From assembly GCA_963771595.1 (NCBI GenBank), contig CAVYUC010000015.1:81710-145709 (forward strand): 64,000 nt of DNA, in the 5' to 3' direction. The notes under the pieces were generated by a model. That model did not search any database. It was not told where the DNA came from and was given only the letters and a program-made list of their open reading frames with translations. This DNA is from CAVYUC01 sp963771595. Its GTDB lineage: Bacteria > Bacteroidota > Bacteroidia > Bacteroidales > Prolixibacteraceae. Made by a program: the position numbers and the translations under genes. Shown here in pieces: positions 7,572 to 16,901 of the stretch. Each line of letters opens with the position of its first letter. The stretch's first letter is position 1.

Positions 7572-9437
7572 ATGTCAGAAAAAGAGCAAAAGCTTTTTAC
7601 CGGTTTCGCCCCCCTTTCAACTGAAGAGTGGGAAGCAAAAATACACGCCGATTTAAAAGGCCTCGATTATGAGCGGGCGCTGGTTTGGCGAACCTGGGAA
7701 GGTTTTAATGTCCGCCCCTATTATCGCGAAGAAAACATTAAAGACCTGAATTTTATTGATACATTGCCCGGGGAATTCCCATATGTCCGCGGAAATAAAA
7801 AATCGGGCAATAACTGGTTCATCCGTCAGGATATTTATGTAAAAGACCTGGAAGAGGCCAACAAAAAAGCGTTAAACGTGTTGGGACGTGGCGCTGATTC
7901 GCTGGGATTTTATTTCGACTGCAGAACTAAAATAACCAAAGCTGACCTGGATTTACTATTGAAAGACATTTGCCTCGAAGCTATCGAAACCAATTTTGTT
8001 TGTGGTTGCGAAAACTGCAACTGCGCTGTCCCGTTTGCTGAATTCATTCCCGCAGGTAACTTTAAAAAGGATGAACTTATTGGTTCCTCAGCAATCGATC
8101 CCATTGGTTCTTTTGTTTTAAAAGGAAAGCTTGGGGAGCAGGCATTTACGGAACTGAAAACAATAATTGAAAAGACAGCGGAGCTGAAAAATTTCAGGGT
8201 CATTGGTATTCATGGCAAATTCTTCGCCAACAGCGGCTCTTCCATAGTACAGGAACTGGCATTTTCGCTGGCACAGGGCGCTGAATATTTAACACAGCTA
8301 ACCGAACTGGGGTTAGGCGTTGACGGGGTAGCTCAAAACATTAAGTTCCATTTTGGCATTGGCAACAACTATTTCATGGAAATTGCCAAGTTCCGCGCGG
8401 CCCGTCTGCTGTGGGCACAAATTGTAAAGGCATATAATCCGGAAAATGAAGATTCTGCCAAAATGATGGCACATAGTGAAAACAATACATTCAACAAAAC
8501 GGTTTACGACCCTTATGTAAATATGCTGCGTACCCAAACTGAGACCATGTCGGCCGCATTGGGCGGAGCCGATTCGATTTCCGTGTTACCGTTTAACGCC
8601 GTGTTTGAAGACACCACCGAATTTTCGGAACGCATTGCCCGCAATCAGCAAATTTTACTGAAAGAGGAGTCGCACCTCGACAAAATTGCTGATCCGGCAG
8701 CCGGTTCGTACTACATCGAAACATTAACCAATTCGCTGGCAGAGCAAGCCTGGAAACTCTTCCTGGAAGTGCAGGAGAAAGGTGGTTTTGTAGCCGCTTT
8801 CCGCGAAGGTTTTATTCAAAATGAAATTAAGGCAATGGCGGCCAAACGCAATGCAAACATTGCACAGCGTCGTGACAATATTATGGGGACCAATCAATTT
8901 CCCAACTTCACAGAAAAAGTAACAAAAGAGATGGAGGTTTCCATCTTCCAATCTACAGATTTTACAGCAGAAGATGCAGAAGTTGAAACACTGAAACCTT
9001 ACCGTAGCGCACAGGCATTTGAAGCACTGCGTTACAAAACCGACATGTATGCCAAAAACAATAAACGTCCGGTAGCTTTTATGCTGACCATCGGGAACCT
9101 GGCCTTCCGCAAGGCACGTGCACAGTTTAGCTGCAACTTTTTTGCCGTTGCCGGTTTCGAAGTCATCGATAACAATGGTTTTAAAACTGTGGAAGAAGGT
9201 GTTGCTGCAGCCAGGGCAAAAGATGCCGATATCGTTGTGGTATGCAGTTCGGATGAAGAATATGCAGAAGTTGCACCGAAAGTGGCTGAGCTGCTGAATA
9301 ATGAAATAATGGTAGTTGCCGGAAATCCGGCCTGTAAACCGGAACTGGAAGAAAAAGGCATTAGCAACTTTATTCATATAAAGAGTAACATTCTGGAAGA
9401 GTTGAGGGAGTATCAAGAAAAGTTAGGAATTAATTAA
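7572..9437 (+). CDS. mutA: methylmalonyl-CoA mutase small (beta) subunit
   Basis: The 621-residue product is the non-catalytic subunit of methylmalonyl-CoA mutase, which interconverts succinyl-CoA and (R)-methylmalonyl-CoA in propionate metabolism. An N-terminal TIM-barrel domain (about 1-450) includes FGIGNNYFMEIAKFRAARLLWAQI and a later DKIADPAAGSYYIE. The C-terminal Rossmann-like domain (about 490-621) has GNLAFRKARAQF where the catalytic subunit has DxHxxG, so it should not bind B12, as expected for MutA. mutB follows after 138 bp that hold a palindromic repeat. The heterodimer is cytoplasmic. Confidence 0.95.
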   Translation: MSEKEQKLFTGFAPLSTEEWEAKIHADLKGLDYERALVWRTWEGFNVRPYYREENIKDLNFIDTLPGEFPYVRGNKKSGNNWFIRQDIYVKDLEEANKKALNVLGRGADSLGFYFDCRTKITKADLDLLLKDICLEAIETNFVCGCENCNCAVPFAEFIPAGNFKKDELIGSSAIDPIGSFVLKGKLGEQAFTELKTIIEKTAELKNFRVIGIHGKFFANSGSSIVQELAFSLAQGAEYLTQLTELGLGVDGVAQNIKFHFGIGNNYFMEIAKFRAARLLWAQIVKAYNPENEDSAKMMAHSENNTFNKTVYDPYVNMLRTQTETMSAALGGADSISVLPFNAVFEDTTEFSERIARNQQILLKEESHLDKIADPAAGSYYIETLTNSLAEQAWKLFLEVQEKGGFVAAFREGFIQNEIKAMAAKRNANIAQRRDNIMGTNQFPNFTEKVTKEMEVSIFQSTDFTAEDAEVETLKPYRSAQAFEALRYKTDMYAKNNKRPVAFMLTIGNLAFRKARAQFSCNFFAVAGFEVIDNNGFKTVEEGVAAARAKDADIVVVCSSDEEYAEVAPKVAELLNNEIMVVAGNPACKPELEEKGISNFIHIKSNILEELREYQEKLGIN

Positions 9438-9457
9438 CGCTGAAATGCAGACTGAAG

Positions 9458-9538
9458 CTGTCATTTCGACGAGTGTGCGAGGAGAAATCTCTAAGTTACA
9501 GATTTCTCACCCGCCAACCGGCAGATTCGAAATGACAG
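9458..9538. repeat. REP/MITE-like palindromic element between mutA and mutB
   Basis: CTGTCATTTCGA (9458-9469) and TCGAAATGACAG (9527-9538) form a perfect 12-bp inverted repeat. Inside it GAGAAATCT (9482-9490) and AGATTTCTC (9500-9508) form a second 9-bp stem with a 9-nt loop. This is the typical form of dispersed intergenic palindromes in Bacteroidota. It splits the mutAB transcript and could act as an RNA-stability or attenuation hairpin. Confidence 0.75.
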
Positions 9539-9575
9539 AAAAAATGAAATTTAAGTTTTTGGAAAAACAACAGAT

Positions 9576-11717
9576 ATGAAACCTGATTTTAAAAATATCA
9601 ATATAAAAAACACCGGAGCAAAACAAGCATCCGGAAACCAAACTGACTTTGCAAAAGACTGGCTTACGCCGGAGCAGATTCCGGTAAAACCGGTATACAA
9701 CAAAGAAGATTTGGAAGGCATGGAGCACCTGAACTATGCAGCAGGTTTGCCCCCTTTCCTTCGCGGACCCTATTCGGCCATGTATGCCATGCGTCCGTGG
9801 ACGATTCGTCAGTATGCCGGTTTTTCGACAGCCGAAGAATCAAATGCGTTTTACCGTCGCAACCTCGCTGCCGGACAAAAAGGGTTATCCGTTGCTTTCG
9901 ACCTGGCAACACATCGCGGCTACGACTCCGACCATCCGCGTGTGGTGGGGGATGTTGGGAAAGCAGGTGTGGCCATCGATTCAATTCTCGACATGAAAAT
10001 CCTTTTCGATGAAATTCCGCTGGATAAAATGTCGGTGTCGATGACCATGAACGGTGCTGTACTTCCGGTAATGGCCTTTTACATTGTAACCGGGCTGGAA
10101 CAGGGTGCCACACTGGAGCAGCTTTCCGGAACCATTCAAAACGATATTCTGAAAGAATTCATGGTGCGGAATACGTACATCTACCCACCGGATTTCTCCA
10201 TGAAAATTATTGCCGATATTTTTGAATTCACTTCGAAACACATGCCGAAGTTCAACTCCATTTCCATATCGGGTTACCACATGCAGGAAGCCGGTGCCAC
10301 CGCAGACATTGAAATGGCTTATACACTGGCCGACGGGCTGGAATATCTTCGCGCCGGAATAAACGCCGGAATGGATATTGATTCGTTTGCACCGCGTTTA
10401 TCCTTCTTCTGGGCCATTGGAATGAACCATTTTATGGAAATTGCCAAAATGCGTGCGGCTCGTATGTTATGGGCAAAAATAGTGAAACAGTTCCATCCCA
10501 AAAATCCAAAATCAATGGCATTGCGCACACACTCGCAAACCTCAGGCTGGTCGCTGACGGAGCAGGACCCGTTTAACAATGTGGGACGTACAGCAATTGA
10601 AGCCATGGCTGCGGCACTGGGGCACACCCAGAGTCTGCACACCAACGCCCTCGATGAAGCCATTGCATTGCCCACCGATTTCTCTGCCCGAATTGCACGA
10701 AACACCCAGTTGTATCTGCAGCAGGAAACTGAAATTAGCCGCTCGCTCGACCCGTGGGCAGGTTCGTATTACGTGGAATCGCTAACAAACGAGCTGGCGC
10801 ACAAAGGCTGGGCGCTGATTGAAGAAGTGGAAAGACTGGGTGGCATGGCCAAAGCCATTGAAACCGGTGTTCCAAAAATGCGTATTGAAGAAGCAGCGGC
10901 ACGTGCGCAGGGAAGAATCGACAGCGGATCACAAACCATTGTCGGCATTAACAAATACCGGCTGGAGAAAGAAGATCCCATCGATATCCTGGACATTGAC
11001 AATACAGCGGTACGCTTGTCGCAGATTGAACGGTTGAAAAAGCTGCGCGCAGAACGGAATGAAGAGGAAGTACAGGCATCACTGGCAGCTATTACCAAAG
11101 CAGCAGAAACCGGGAAAGGAAATTTACTGGAACTGGCAATCGATGCAGCAAAAAAACGTGCATCTTTGGGTGAAATTTCAGATGCCTGCGAAAAAGTGGC
11201 GGGCAGATACAAAGCAGTAATCAGAACAATTGAAGGCGTGTATAAATCAGAAGCACAAGGAAAAGACGAATTTAAAGAGGCACAGGAGCTGGCCAGACAG
11301 TTTGCGGAAATGGAAGGCCGCCAGCCACGTATTATGATTGCCAAAATGGGCCAGGATGGTCACGACCGTGGAGCCAAAGTAGTGGCCACCGGTTATGCCG
11401 ACCTCGGGTTCGATGTGGATGTGGGCCCGCTGTTCCAAACACCGGAAGAAGCAGCCAAGCAGGCCGTTGAGAATGATGTGCATGTATTGGGCGTTTCCTC
11501 ACTGGCAGCGGGGCACAAAACACTGGTGCCAGCCGTTATCGAAGAGCTTAAAAAACTGGGCCGTGACGACATAATGGTTATCTGTGGCGGAGTTATTCCG
11601 GCGCAGGATTACAAATACCTTTACGATGCCGGAACGGTTGCCATATTTGGTCCGGGAACCAGCGTAGCTGCCGCCGGTAAAAAGATTTTGAGCATTTTGA
11701 TTGAGGCGTATAAATAA
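9576..11717 (+). CDS. mutB: methylmalonyl-CoA mutase large (alpha, B12-binding) subunit
   Basis: The 713-residue product is the catalytic subunit of adenosylcobalamin-dependent methylmalonyl-CoA mutase, of usual length for the family. The TIM-barrel substrate domain (about 30-560) contains FDLATHRGYDSDHPRV, SISGYHMQEAGATADIE and RTHSQTSGWSLTEQDPFNN. The C-terminal cobalamin domain has the D594-G-H596-D-R-G599 motif (DxHxxG), where the His is the lower B12 ligand, followed by VDVGPLFQTPEE and GVSSLAAGH. It works with MutA in the cytoplasm. A terminator follows at 11781. The cell must make or import B12 for this enzyme; no such gene lies in the window. Confidence 0.97.
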   Translation: MKPDFKNINIKNTGAKQASGNQTDFAKDWLTPEQIPVKPVYNKEDLEGMEHLNYAAGLPPFLRGPYSAMYAMRPWTIRQYAGFSTAEESNAFYRRNLAAGQKGLSVAFDLATHRGYDSDHPRVVGDVGKAGVAIDSILDMKILFDEIPLDKMSVSMTMNGAVLPVMAFYIVTGLEQGATLEQLSGTIQNDILKEFMVRNTYIYPPDFSMKIIADIFEFTSKHMPKFNSISISGYHMQEAGATADIEMAYTLADGLEYLRAGINAGMDIDSFAPRLSFFWAIGMNHFMEIAKMRAARMLWAKIVKQFHPKNPKSMALRTHSQTSGWSLTEQDPFNNVGRTAIEAMAAALGHTQSLHTNALDEAIALPTDFSARIARNTQLYLQQETEISRSLDPWAGSYYVESLTNELAHKGWALIEEVERLGGMAKAIETGVPKMRIEEAAARAQGRIDSGSQTIVGINKYRLEKEDPIDILDIDNTAVRLSQIERLKKLRAERNEEEVQASLAAITKAAETGKGNLLELAIDAAKKRASLGEISDACEKVAGRYKAVIRTIEGVYKSEAQGKDEFKEAQELARQFAEMEGRQPRIMIAKMGQDGHDRGAKVVATGYADLGFDVDVGPLFQTPEEAAKQAVENDVHVLGVSSLAAGHKTLVPAVIEELKKLGRDDIMVICGGVIPAQDYKYLYDAGTVAIFGPGTSVAAAGKKILSILIEAYK

Positions 11718-11719
11718 AA

Positions 11720-11760
11720 GCCTCTCCCCGGCCCTCTCCGAAAGAGAGGGAGAAAGAGAA
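11720..11760. repeat. REP-like hairpin after mutB
   Basis: CCCTCTC (11732-11738) pairs with GAGAGGG (11744-11750) around CGAAA, within a purine/pyrimidine-rich stretch. Such elements are common dispersed intergenic repeats in this phylum. It stands between the mutB stop and the mutB terminator. Confidence 0.5.
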
Positions 11761-11780
11761 GAGAGAATCCAAAAGATATG

Positions 11781-11811
11781 AAGCCGGTTCCGGGAGGAGC
11801 CGGCTTTTTTA
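11781..11811 (+). terminator. intrinsic terminator of mutAB
   Basis: AAGCCGG (11781-11787) pairs with CCGGCTT (11800-11806) and the stem runs into a T6 tract (11805-11810). Confidence 0.8.
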
Positions 11812-11867
11812 TACAACCATACCGGATTGAATATATAACAACAACGTTATTTTTTTCTACTAAAATC

Positions 11868-11965
11868 CAACGCATACTGCGTTGAAACAGAATGCGGTAC
11901 GGATTCGATTATAGTAGCAATTAACATCCTAAATAGAACATGAACCCGGTACGGGTTCGATTATA
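11868..11965. repeat. three 17-bp inverted repeats in a gene-free stretch
   Basis: Three 7+3+7 palindromes lie at 11868-11884 (CAACGCA/TGCGTTG), 11890-11906 (GAATGCG/CGGATTC, one mismatch) and 11942-11958 (GAACCCG/CGGGTTC). The last two share CGGTACGG(A/G)TTCGATTATA. The gap 11812-12063 otherwise shows no gene. They could be operator sites, a degenerate REP cluster, or parts of a small RNA. Confidence 0.45.
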
Positions 11966-12063
11966 TAATGCTGCATAAACATTAATGTGAAGAGAATTCA
12001 AATTTCAACCACGCACATTTCAACGATTACAACTCAATATGTTGGGGAGGTTATGTCCAAACA

Positions 12064-12093
12064 CAAAGCCGGTTCTGTAAAAAACCGGCTTTG
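12064..12093. terminator. hairpin downstream of the converging 12132-12728 gene
   Basis: CAAAGCCGGTT (12064-12074) and AACCGGCTTTG (12083-12093) form a perfect 11-bp stem 39 bp past the stop of the minus-strand gene. No clear T-run follows on either strand, so it may stabilise the 3' end more than terminate. Confidence 0.45.
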
Positions 12094-12131
12094 TAAACAT
12101 GTTATAACTTTCAATAAAAATCTTTAAAATG

Positions 12132-12728
12132 TCAGTTGAGATGGAAACTGTAATCATAGGAATCCTTCCCGCTGATTAATACTGCTTTATAGCTTCCTGA
12201 TTTTAATGCAGCCAGATTAAGTTCCTGTGAAATATCATATTCCGGCCTTAATCTTTCCTGAAAGATCCAGGAGTCAGAATTTTTGTTGTACAGCAATAAT
12301 CTTGCTTCCGATTCTGTTGTATTCGGAAAAGTAAAATGAAGAAACTTTCCGTTTAACTTAAAATAAGGCGAAACTTCTTCTTCCTGCTCTGAAATCTGTA
12401 CTTCACCATCTTTCACAACCAATTTGTTGATTGCTGTCTCATCGCCCATTTTCACCTCAAATGTATATTTACCATTTTCAAGACTCGAAAAATCATAAAT
12501 CCGTCTGCAATCAAACGATTGAGTTTCATCATTTGTCTCAAAAACAGTTTTACCGTTACTATCGGCCAATGTTACTTCAAACTGTTGGTCAGGTGCCAGT
12601 AAAACATTTACCATTGCTTTTTCATCACTTCCGGGAACCATTTCCACTTTTAACGCTCCCATTGCCATTGTGCTGCCCGATGCCAGAATTACTAAAAACA
12701 ACATCAGACTAATTTTTAAACTTTTCAT
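12132..12728 (-). CDS. small secreted beta-sandwich protein, unknown family (paralogue 1)
   Basis: The 198-residue product has a Sec signal (MKSLKISLM to about TMAMGA) and no lipobox. It appears to hold two similar beta-sandwich halves: FEVTLADSNGKTVFET then IYDFSSLENGKYTFEV, and later ARLLLYNKNSDSWIFQ then LNLAALKSGSYKAVLI. This pattern (a strand, a G-turn, then an S/N-L-x-x-G-x-Y strand) resembles T9SS sorting-domain folds, but no such domain is claimed. It is clearly paralogous to the proteins at 45497-46081 and 46321-46908. It is transcribed alone, and function is unknown. Confidence 0.75.
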   Translation of the reverse strand: MKSLKISLMLFLVILASGSTMAMGALKVEMVPGSDEKAMVNVLLAPDQQFEVTLADSNGKTVFETNDETQSFDCRRIYDFSSLENGKYTFEVKMGDETAINKLVVKDGEVQISEQEEEVSPYFKLNGKFLHFTFPNTTESEARLLLYNKNSDSWIFQERLRPEYDISQELNLAALKSGSYKAVLISGKDSYDYSFHLN

Positions 12729-13025
12729 GACTTATATATTTTAAGGTTACCTTTAACTGTTCAACTACTTGTTTAGACAATTGAAAATGAATAAGGTTGG
12801 TGTAAAAAATGCTAAAAACTATTAATGATTATTAACGCCGGGAGATGTAAATTATTAGAATTTCAGCTAAAGCCTGCATACTGCGTAATTATGTGCCTGT
12901 GCAATTATTATCGGCAATTCAGTATTATTTACCATGCAGGGATTATTATGTCAGCTGGACGATTAAAAAAAGAGTGGCAAATTACCAGCATGTTTATTCC
13001 TAACTTTACAGATAAACTTTAAACG
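12729..13025. other. divergent intergenic region with nested palindrome
   Basis: The region lies between the secreted protein gene (minus) and the GH130-like gene (plus) and should hold both promoters. CCTGCAT (12873-12879) pairs with ATGCAGG (12934-12940), and ATACTG (12878-12883) with CAGTAT (12920-12925), so a folded leader or operator is possible. No gene is seen. Confidence 0.35.
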
Positions 13026-14165
13026 ATGAAACTACTTTCCATTCTGCTGCTAACTTATTTTTTCGTTAGTTGTAATTCACCAGGCAACCAAAAAGAGAAA
13101 TTTGAAAAAGGAGCACTTACACCTTTTGTAAAAGTGGACAGTCTCAACCCGATTCTGCATCCATCTCCTGATTTAAAATTCGTTTGCCCAATTAACAACC
13201 AGTCGATTAACTGGGAAGAACGAAATGTACTGAATCCGGCAGCAGTGGTAAAAGATGATAAAGTATACCTTTTTTACAGGGCACAGGATGCCGGCGGAAC
13301 TTCCCGTATTGGACTTGCAGTGAGTTCCGATGGTCTGCATTTTGAAAAATATCCGCAGCCGGTTTTATTTCCGGATAACGACCGCATGAAAGAATATGAA
13401 TGGAACTACCGTAAAGATTCCACATACAGCTATTCTGAAGTTCAGGGTTCTGAATATTTTGACGGTACTGAAGATCCACGGATTGTTGAGACAGATGACG
13501 GTAAATATATCATGACATACACTGCTTACGATGGAAAAACAGCTCGTTTATGCCTGGCCACCTCTGACGATTTAAACAATTGGACCAAGAAAGGTTTGGT
13601 TTTAAATACCGAAAAATATAAAGATACCTGGTCGAAATCGGGCGCTATCGTGGTAAAACAAAAAGGAAATAAAATGATAGCTGTAAAAATTAACGGAAAG
13701 TACCGGATGTATTTTGGCGACACCAGTCTTTTCATGGCCAGCTCAGACGATTTGATTCATTGGGAAGTAGCAGAAAATGCCGAAACCGGAGAAATGATTC
13801 AGGTATTGCACCCGCGCCCGGGTTATTTTGACAGCCGGCTGGTAGAACCCGGACCATTCGCATTGATCAGGGATAACGGCATTTTGCTGATTTATAACGG
13901 AAGCAATGCTGCAAGTTTCAATGATCCGGATTTGCCAAAATTCACCTATGCCGCCGGACAAGCACTCTTTGATAAAAACGCACCCTGGAAAATGATTGCC
14001 CGCACTGAAAGCTATTTTATTCATCCCGATAAAGATTATGAAAAGACAGGTGAAGTAAATAATGTATGTTTTGTGGAAGGATTGGTATTTTTTCAGGACA
14101 AATGGTTTCTGTATTACGGAACCGCCGATTCTAAAATTGCGGTTGCGGTTCATCCTAATTCATAA
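13026..14165 (+). CDS. GH130-like five-bladed propeller lipoprotein
   Basis: The 379-residue product has a lipobox (FFVSC, Cys at 16) and a five-bladed propeller of the GH130/DUF377 type, the family of beta-mannoside phosphorylases and hydrolases. Seen motifs are ERNVLNPAAVVKDDKVYLFYRA (broken here at about 65-86), SRIGLAVSSDGLHFEK, the family core GTEDPR at 147-152 whose Asp is the probable proton donor, IMTYTAYDG, and FVEGLVFFQDKWFLYYGTADS near the end. It should act on mannose-type or related oligosaccharides at the cell envelope. Whether it is a phosphorylase or a hydrolase cannot be told. No carbohydrate-uptake genes adjoin it. Confidence 0.8.
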   Translation: MKLLSILLLTYFFVSCNSPGNQKEKFEKGALTPFVKVDSLNPILHPSPDLKFVCPINNQSINWEERNVLNPAAVVKDDKVYLFYRAQDAGGTSRIGLAVSSDGLHFEKYPQPVLFPDNDRMKEYEWNYRKDSTYSYSEVQGSEYFDGTEDPRIVETDDGKYIMTYTAYDGKTARLCLATSDDLNNWTKKGLVLNTEKYKDTWSKSGAIVVKQKGNKMIAVKINGKYRMYFGDTSLFMASSDDLIHWEVAENAETGEMIQVLHPRPGYFDSRLVEPGPFALIRDNGILLIYNGSNAASFNDPDLPKFTYAAGQALFDKNAPWKMIARTESYFIHPDKDYEKTGEVNNVCFVEGLVFFQDKWFLYYGTADSKIAVAVHPNS

Positions 14166-14426
14166 ATTATCCAGAGCTGCCAACGAAGATCGTATTTATT
14201 AATTTTAAGTTTTTTAACTTTTTCGGTTTTATCAGCATAAAAAATGCTAAAATGCTCTCAAACCAGCGGAGATTGACAGTTGATGCGAACGTATTTTTTT
14301 GCTTAATGATTTTTGAGAGTTCGAATGCTGTTTTGCAGGTGTATTACAGGTTCAGCTTTTAATACTAAATATTCAAAACAAACCGTTGTTTAACGTGTTA
14401 AATAAAAACAAATTATAAATTCCGGA

Positions 14427-16862
14427 ATGGCGAAATTCAGGATAGAAACACAAATCACACTGCTGGCAGTAATTATTGCCGCCGCCGTAATTACGTCGGG
14501 GTATTTTGCATATAAAAGTTTATCGGAGATTGTGGATTCAGTTCACCGCGAAGCACGTCCCGACAATAAACTTTTTCTAATAAAAGATATTTCTTCCGAT
14601 CTGCTTGTGGTTGAAAACAATGTGCGCCTGTATGTTCTAACCAATAACAGAAAAAACCTGAAAACATACGACACACTGCAGTCGAAAATTACCTCCAATT
14701 TGCAAATGCTTGATAAAATAACCGCTCCGGCCGGAGAACAACGGATGCTTGTGGATTCGTTCAATGTATTAACGCTCGAGAAAATTGCGTTGTGGCAGGA
14801 TGTTTTGCAACTTCATAAAAAAGCTGAAAAAACAAAACCTGAATTTACCGAAGTGTATTCGAAACTGGAAGAGCCAAAATACGACACAATTCAGATTGAA
14901 ACTGAAAAAAGCGGATTGTTGCGGAAAATTTTTGGCGGTAAAAAAACAATTATTGATACTGCCATAGTTGAACGACAACTGGAAACGGATGAAATAAAAA
15001 ACAAAATTCAAAACATTGAATCAGAAATAATTGAAAAAGGTCAAAAATCGAATGAAATTGAATCGCATTTGATTGCTCGGAATATTGTTATCACAGAAAA
15101 AATTAACCAGCTCATTGCAAAAGCCGAAAAGGCTGAATCTGACAATTTACTGGCCAAAACACAGGAAGCCGACCGATTGGCCGGACTAACTTACCAGCGG
15201 TTGCTGGCGTTTTCAATTACCGCAGTAGTGCTGCTGCTGGTGGTACTTTTCCTGCTGTACAACTACCTGAAAAAAACGCGGGCGTACCAGCGTGTATTGA
15301 AAAGAGCCAGCGAAGAAGCTGAAAAACTCGCTCGTGCGAAAGAACAATTTGCGGCGAACGTAAGCCACGAAATGCGCACGCCGGTAAATGCAATTTACGG
15401 GCTGGCAGAGCAGTTGCTCCACCGCGAAAACAATGATGATTTGGACGAACAAATTTCCATACTGGCCCAATCGGCAACCCATTTAAACAGCATAATAAAC
15501 GACACACTCGATTTTTCAAAAATTCAGGCTAATAAACTCAAGTTTGAATCGGTACATTTTTCGCCAAAAAAAGTTTTCGACGAAATACATGCCCTTGAAA
15601 AATATGCTGCAGCAAAAAAATGGATATCGTTTAAATTAAATTTTTCGGCAAACATTCCCGAAGCACTTGTTGGCGATCCATTGCGGCTGAAACAAATTCT
15701 TATTAATCTGGTTAGCAATGCTATAAAATTCACCGACGAAGGCGAAGTGAAAATAATGGCTTATGCAACTCCGCTTAAAAATGACAAAATTGAACTTCAA
15801 ATTCAGGTTTCCGACACCGGAATTGGAATTACCAAAGAGAACCTGAAAATCATTTTTGATGAGTTTGTTCAGGCCGAAGATCAGGATGGAAAAAAATACA
15901 GTGGCACCGGTCTTGGACTTTCCATTGTTAAAAAGCTGGTAGAACTGCAGGGCGGCGAAATATTAATTGACAGCGAACCCGGCAGCGGCACAAACATCCG
16001 GCTGAACATACCTTACAGGTTGGGAGATATCAATAAAATAGAAGAGAAAAAATTTGATTCGCCTGAAGTTCCCGAATCATTTAAAAATTTGAACATTCTG
16101 GTGGCTGACGATGAAGAATTCAACCGGTTTTTATTTAAAGGAATATTTAAAAAATGGGGCGTTCAATACCGTGAAGCAACAAATGGAATTGAGGCGGTGG
16201 ATATCGCTCTCAGCGGAAACTTTGATGTTGTTTTAATGGATGTTCGGATGCCAAAGAAAAATGGAATTGAAGCCACAAAATCAATCCTCAAAATTAAGCC
16301 AATGGTAAAAGTAATTGCCATAACCGCAACCACCGATCCGGCCGAAAGAGACGCCTGCAAAAAAGCCGGAATATCTGTTTTTCTGCCGAAACCATTTTCA
16401 GAAAAAAACCTTTTTGACGCCATTCATTCGGTAGCTGATTTTAAAACTCAAGCCATTAATAAAACATCGCAGCCGCAAATTAATATTGCCGAACTGGAAC
16501 AGTTAATGAATGGCGACAAGGTTTTCATGAAAGAAATGATCCTTCTTTTTATTCAGTCGGTGGAAAGCGGAATGCAAAAAATAAAAAGCGCAGTTGCCCA
16601 AAAAGACTGGGAAACCGTGTCGGAAATTGCGCATAAAATAGCCCCGCAATGCAAACACCTGCGGGCGGCAAATTTGTACAGGAATATAAAAGATTTGGAA
16701 AAAACAGCCGGTGTGGAAAAAGCAGTAAATCCTGAAAATATCATCAGCCTGGTGATTTTGGTGGAGAAAGAGGTCGCAGAAATTAATTTGTATTTAAGAA
16801 ATTATCTTGATGAATCGCAGCAAATTAAAGGAATTACATTTCCCCCACAACTTAAAAACTAA
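14427..16862 (+). CDS. membrane hybrid histidine kinase with receiver and HPt domains
   Basis: The 811-residue kinase has TM1 (about 10-30), a periplasmic alpha-helical sensor (31-258, CHASE3/four-helix-bundle-like) and TM2 (259-281). A coiled-coil and HisKA domain carry H314 (VSHEMRTP), then a HATPase domain with DTGIGI and GTGLGLSIVKKL, a receiver with D605 (VLMDVRMP), and a C-terminal HPt domain with H736 (IAHKIAPQ). This is a full phosphorelay in one protein, H314 to D605 to H736, expected to pass phosphate on to a separate receiver. The gene for a sigma-54 activator with such a receiver starts 39 bp later. The stimulus is unknown. Confidence 0.92.
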   Translation: MAKFRIETQITLLAVIIAAAVITSGYFAYKSLSEIVDSVHREARPDNKLFLIKDISSDLLVVENNVRLYVLTNNRKNLKTYDTLQSKITSNLQMLDKITAPAGEQRMLVDSFNVLTLEKIALWQDVLQLHKKAEKTKPEFTEVYSKLEEPKYDTIQIETEKSGLLRKIFGGKKTIIDTAIVERQLETDEIKNKIQNIESEIIEKGQKSNEIESHLIARNIVITEKINQLIAKAEKAESDNLLAKTQEADRLAGLTYQRLLAFSITAVVLLLVVLFLLYNYLKKTRAYQRVLKRASEEAEKLARAKEQFAANVSHEMRTPVNAIYGLAEQLLHRENNDDLDEQISILAQSATHLNSIINDTLDFSKIQANKLKFESVHFSPKKVFDEIHALEKYAAAKKWISFKLNFSANIPEALVGDPLRLKQILINLVSNAIKFTDEGEVKIMAYATPLKNDKIELQIQVSDTGIGITKENLKIIFDEFVQAEDQDGKKYSGTGLGLSIVKKLVELQGGEILIDSEPGSGTNIRLNIPYRLGDINKIEEKKFDSPEVPESFKNLNILVADDEEFNRFLFKGIFKKWGVQYREATNGIEAVDIALSGNFDVVLMDVRMPKKNGIEATKSILKIKPMVKVIAITATTDPAERDACKKAGISVFLPKPFSEKNLFDAIHSVADFKTQAINKTSQPQINIAELEQLMNGDKVFMKEMILLFIQSVESGMQKIKSAVAQKDWETVSEIAHKIAPQCKHLRAANLYRNIKDLEKTAGVEKAVNPENIISLVILVEKEVAEINLYLRNYLDESQQIKGITFPPQLKN

Positions 16863-16901
16863 CTACCTTTACAATAAATTAAAAAAAGCTTTTGATCAAA
16901 T

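Noticed and set aside
10769..11344. Long antisense open frames opposite mutB and mutA (such as 10769-11344 and 8724-9416, minus)
   Set aside because: They mirror strongly coding sequence, with Ser/Cys/Phe-rich low-complexity translations and no family features.
11890..11965. tRNA-like gene because of a GGTTCGATT T-loop-like string
   Set aside because: No acceptor stem, anticodon arm or D-loop can be fitted around it; the string is part of the 17-bp palindromes.
12064..12093. Strong intrinsic terminator
   Set aside because: The stem is perfect but neither strand has a following T-run, so it is listed only as a weak terminator-like hairpin.
12825..13022. A 65-codon open frame just before the GH130-like gene
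   Set aside because: It has no signal, no family pattern and unusual composition, and it lies in a palindromic promoter region; probably chance.
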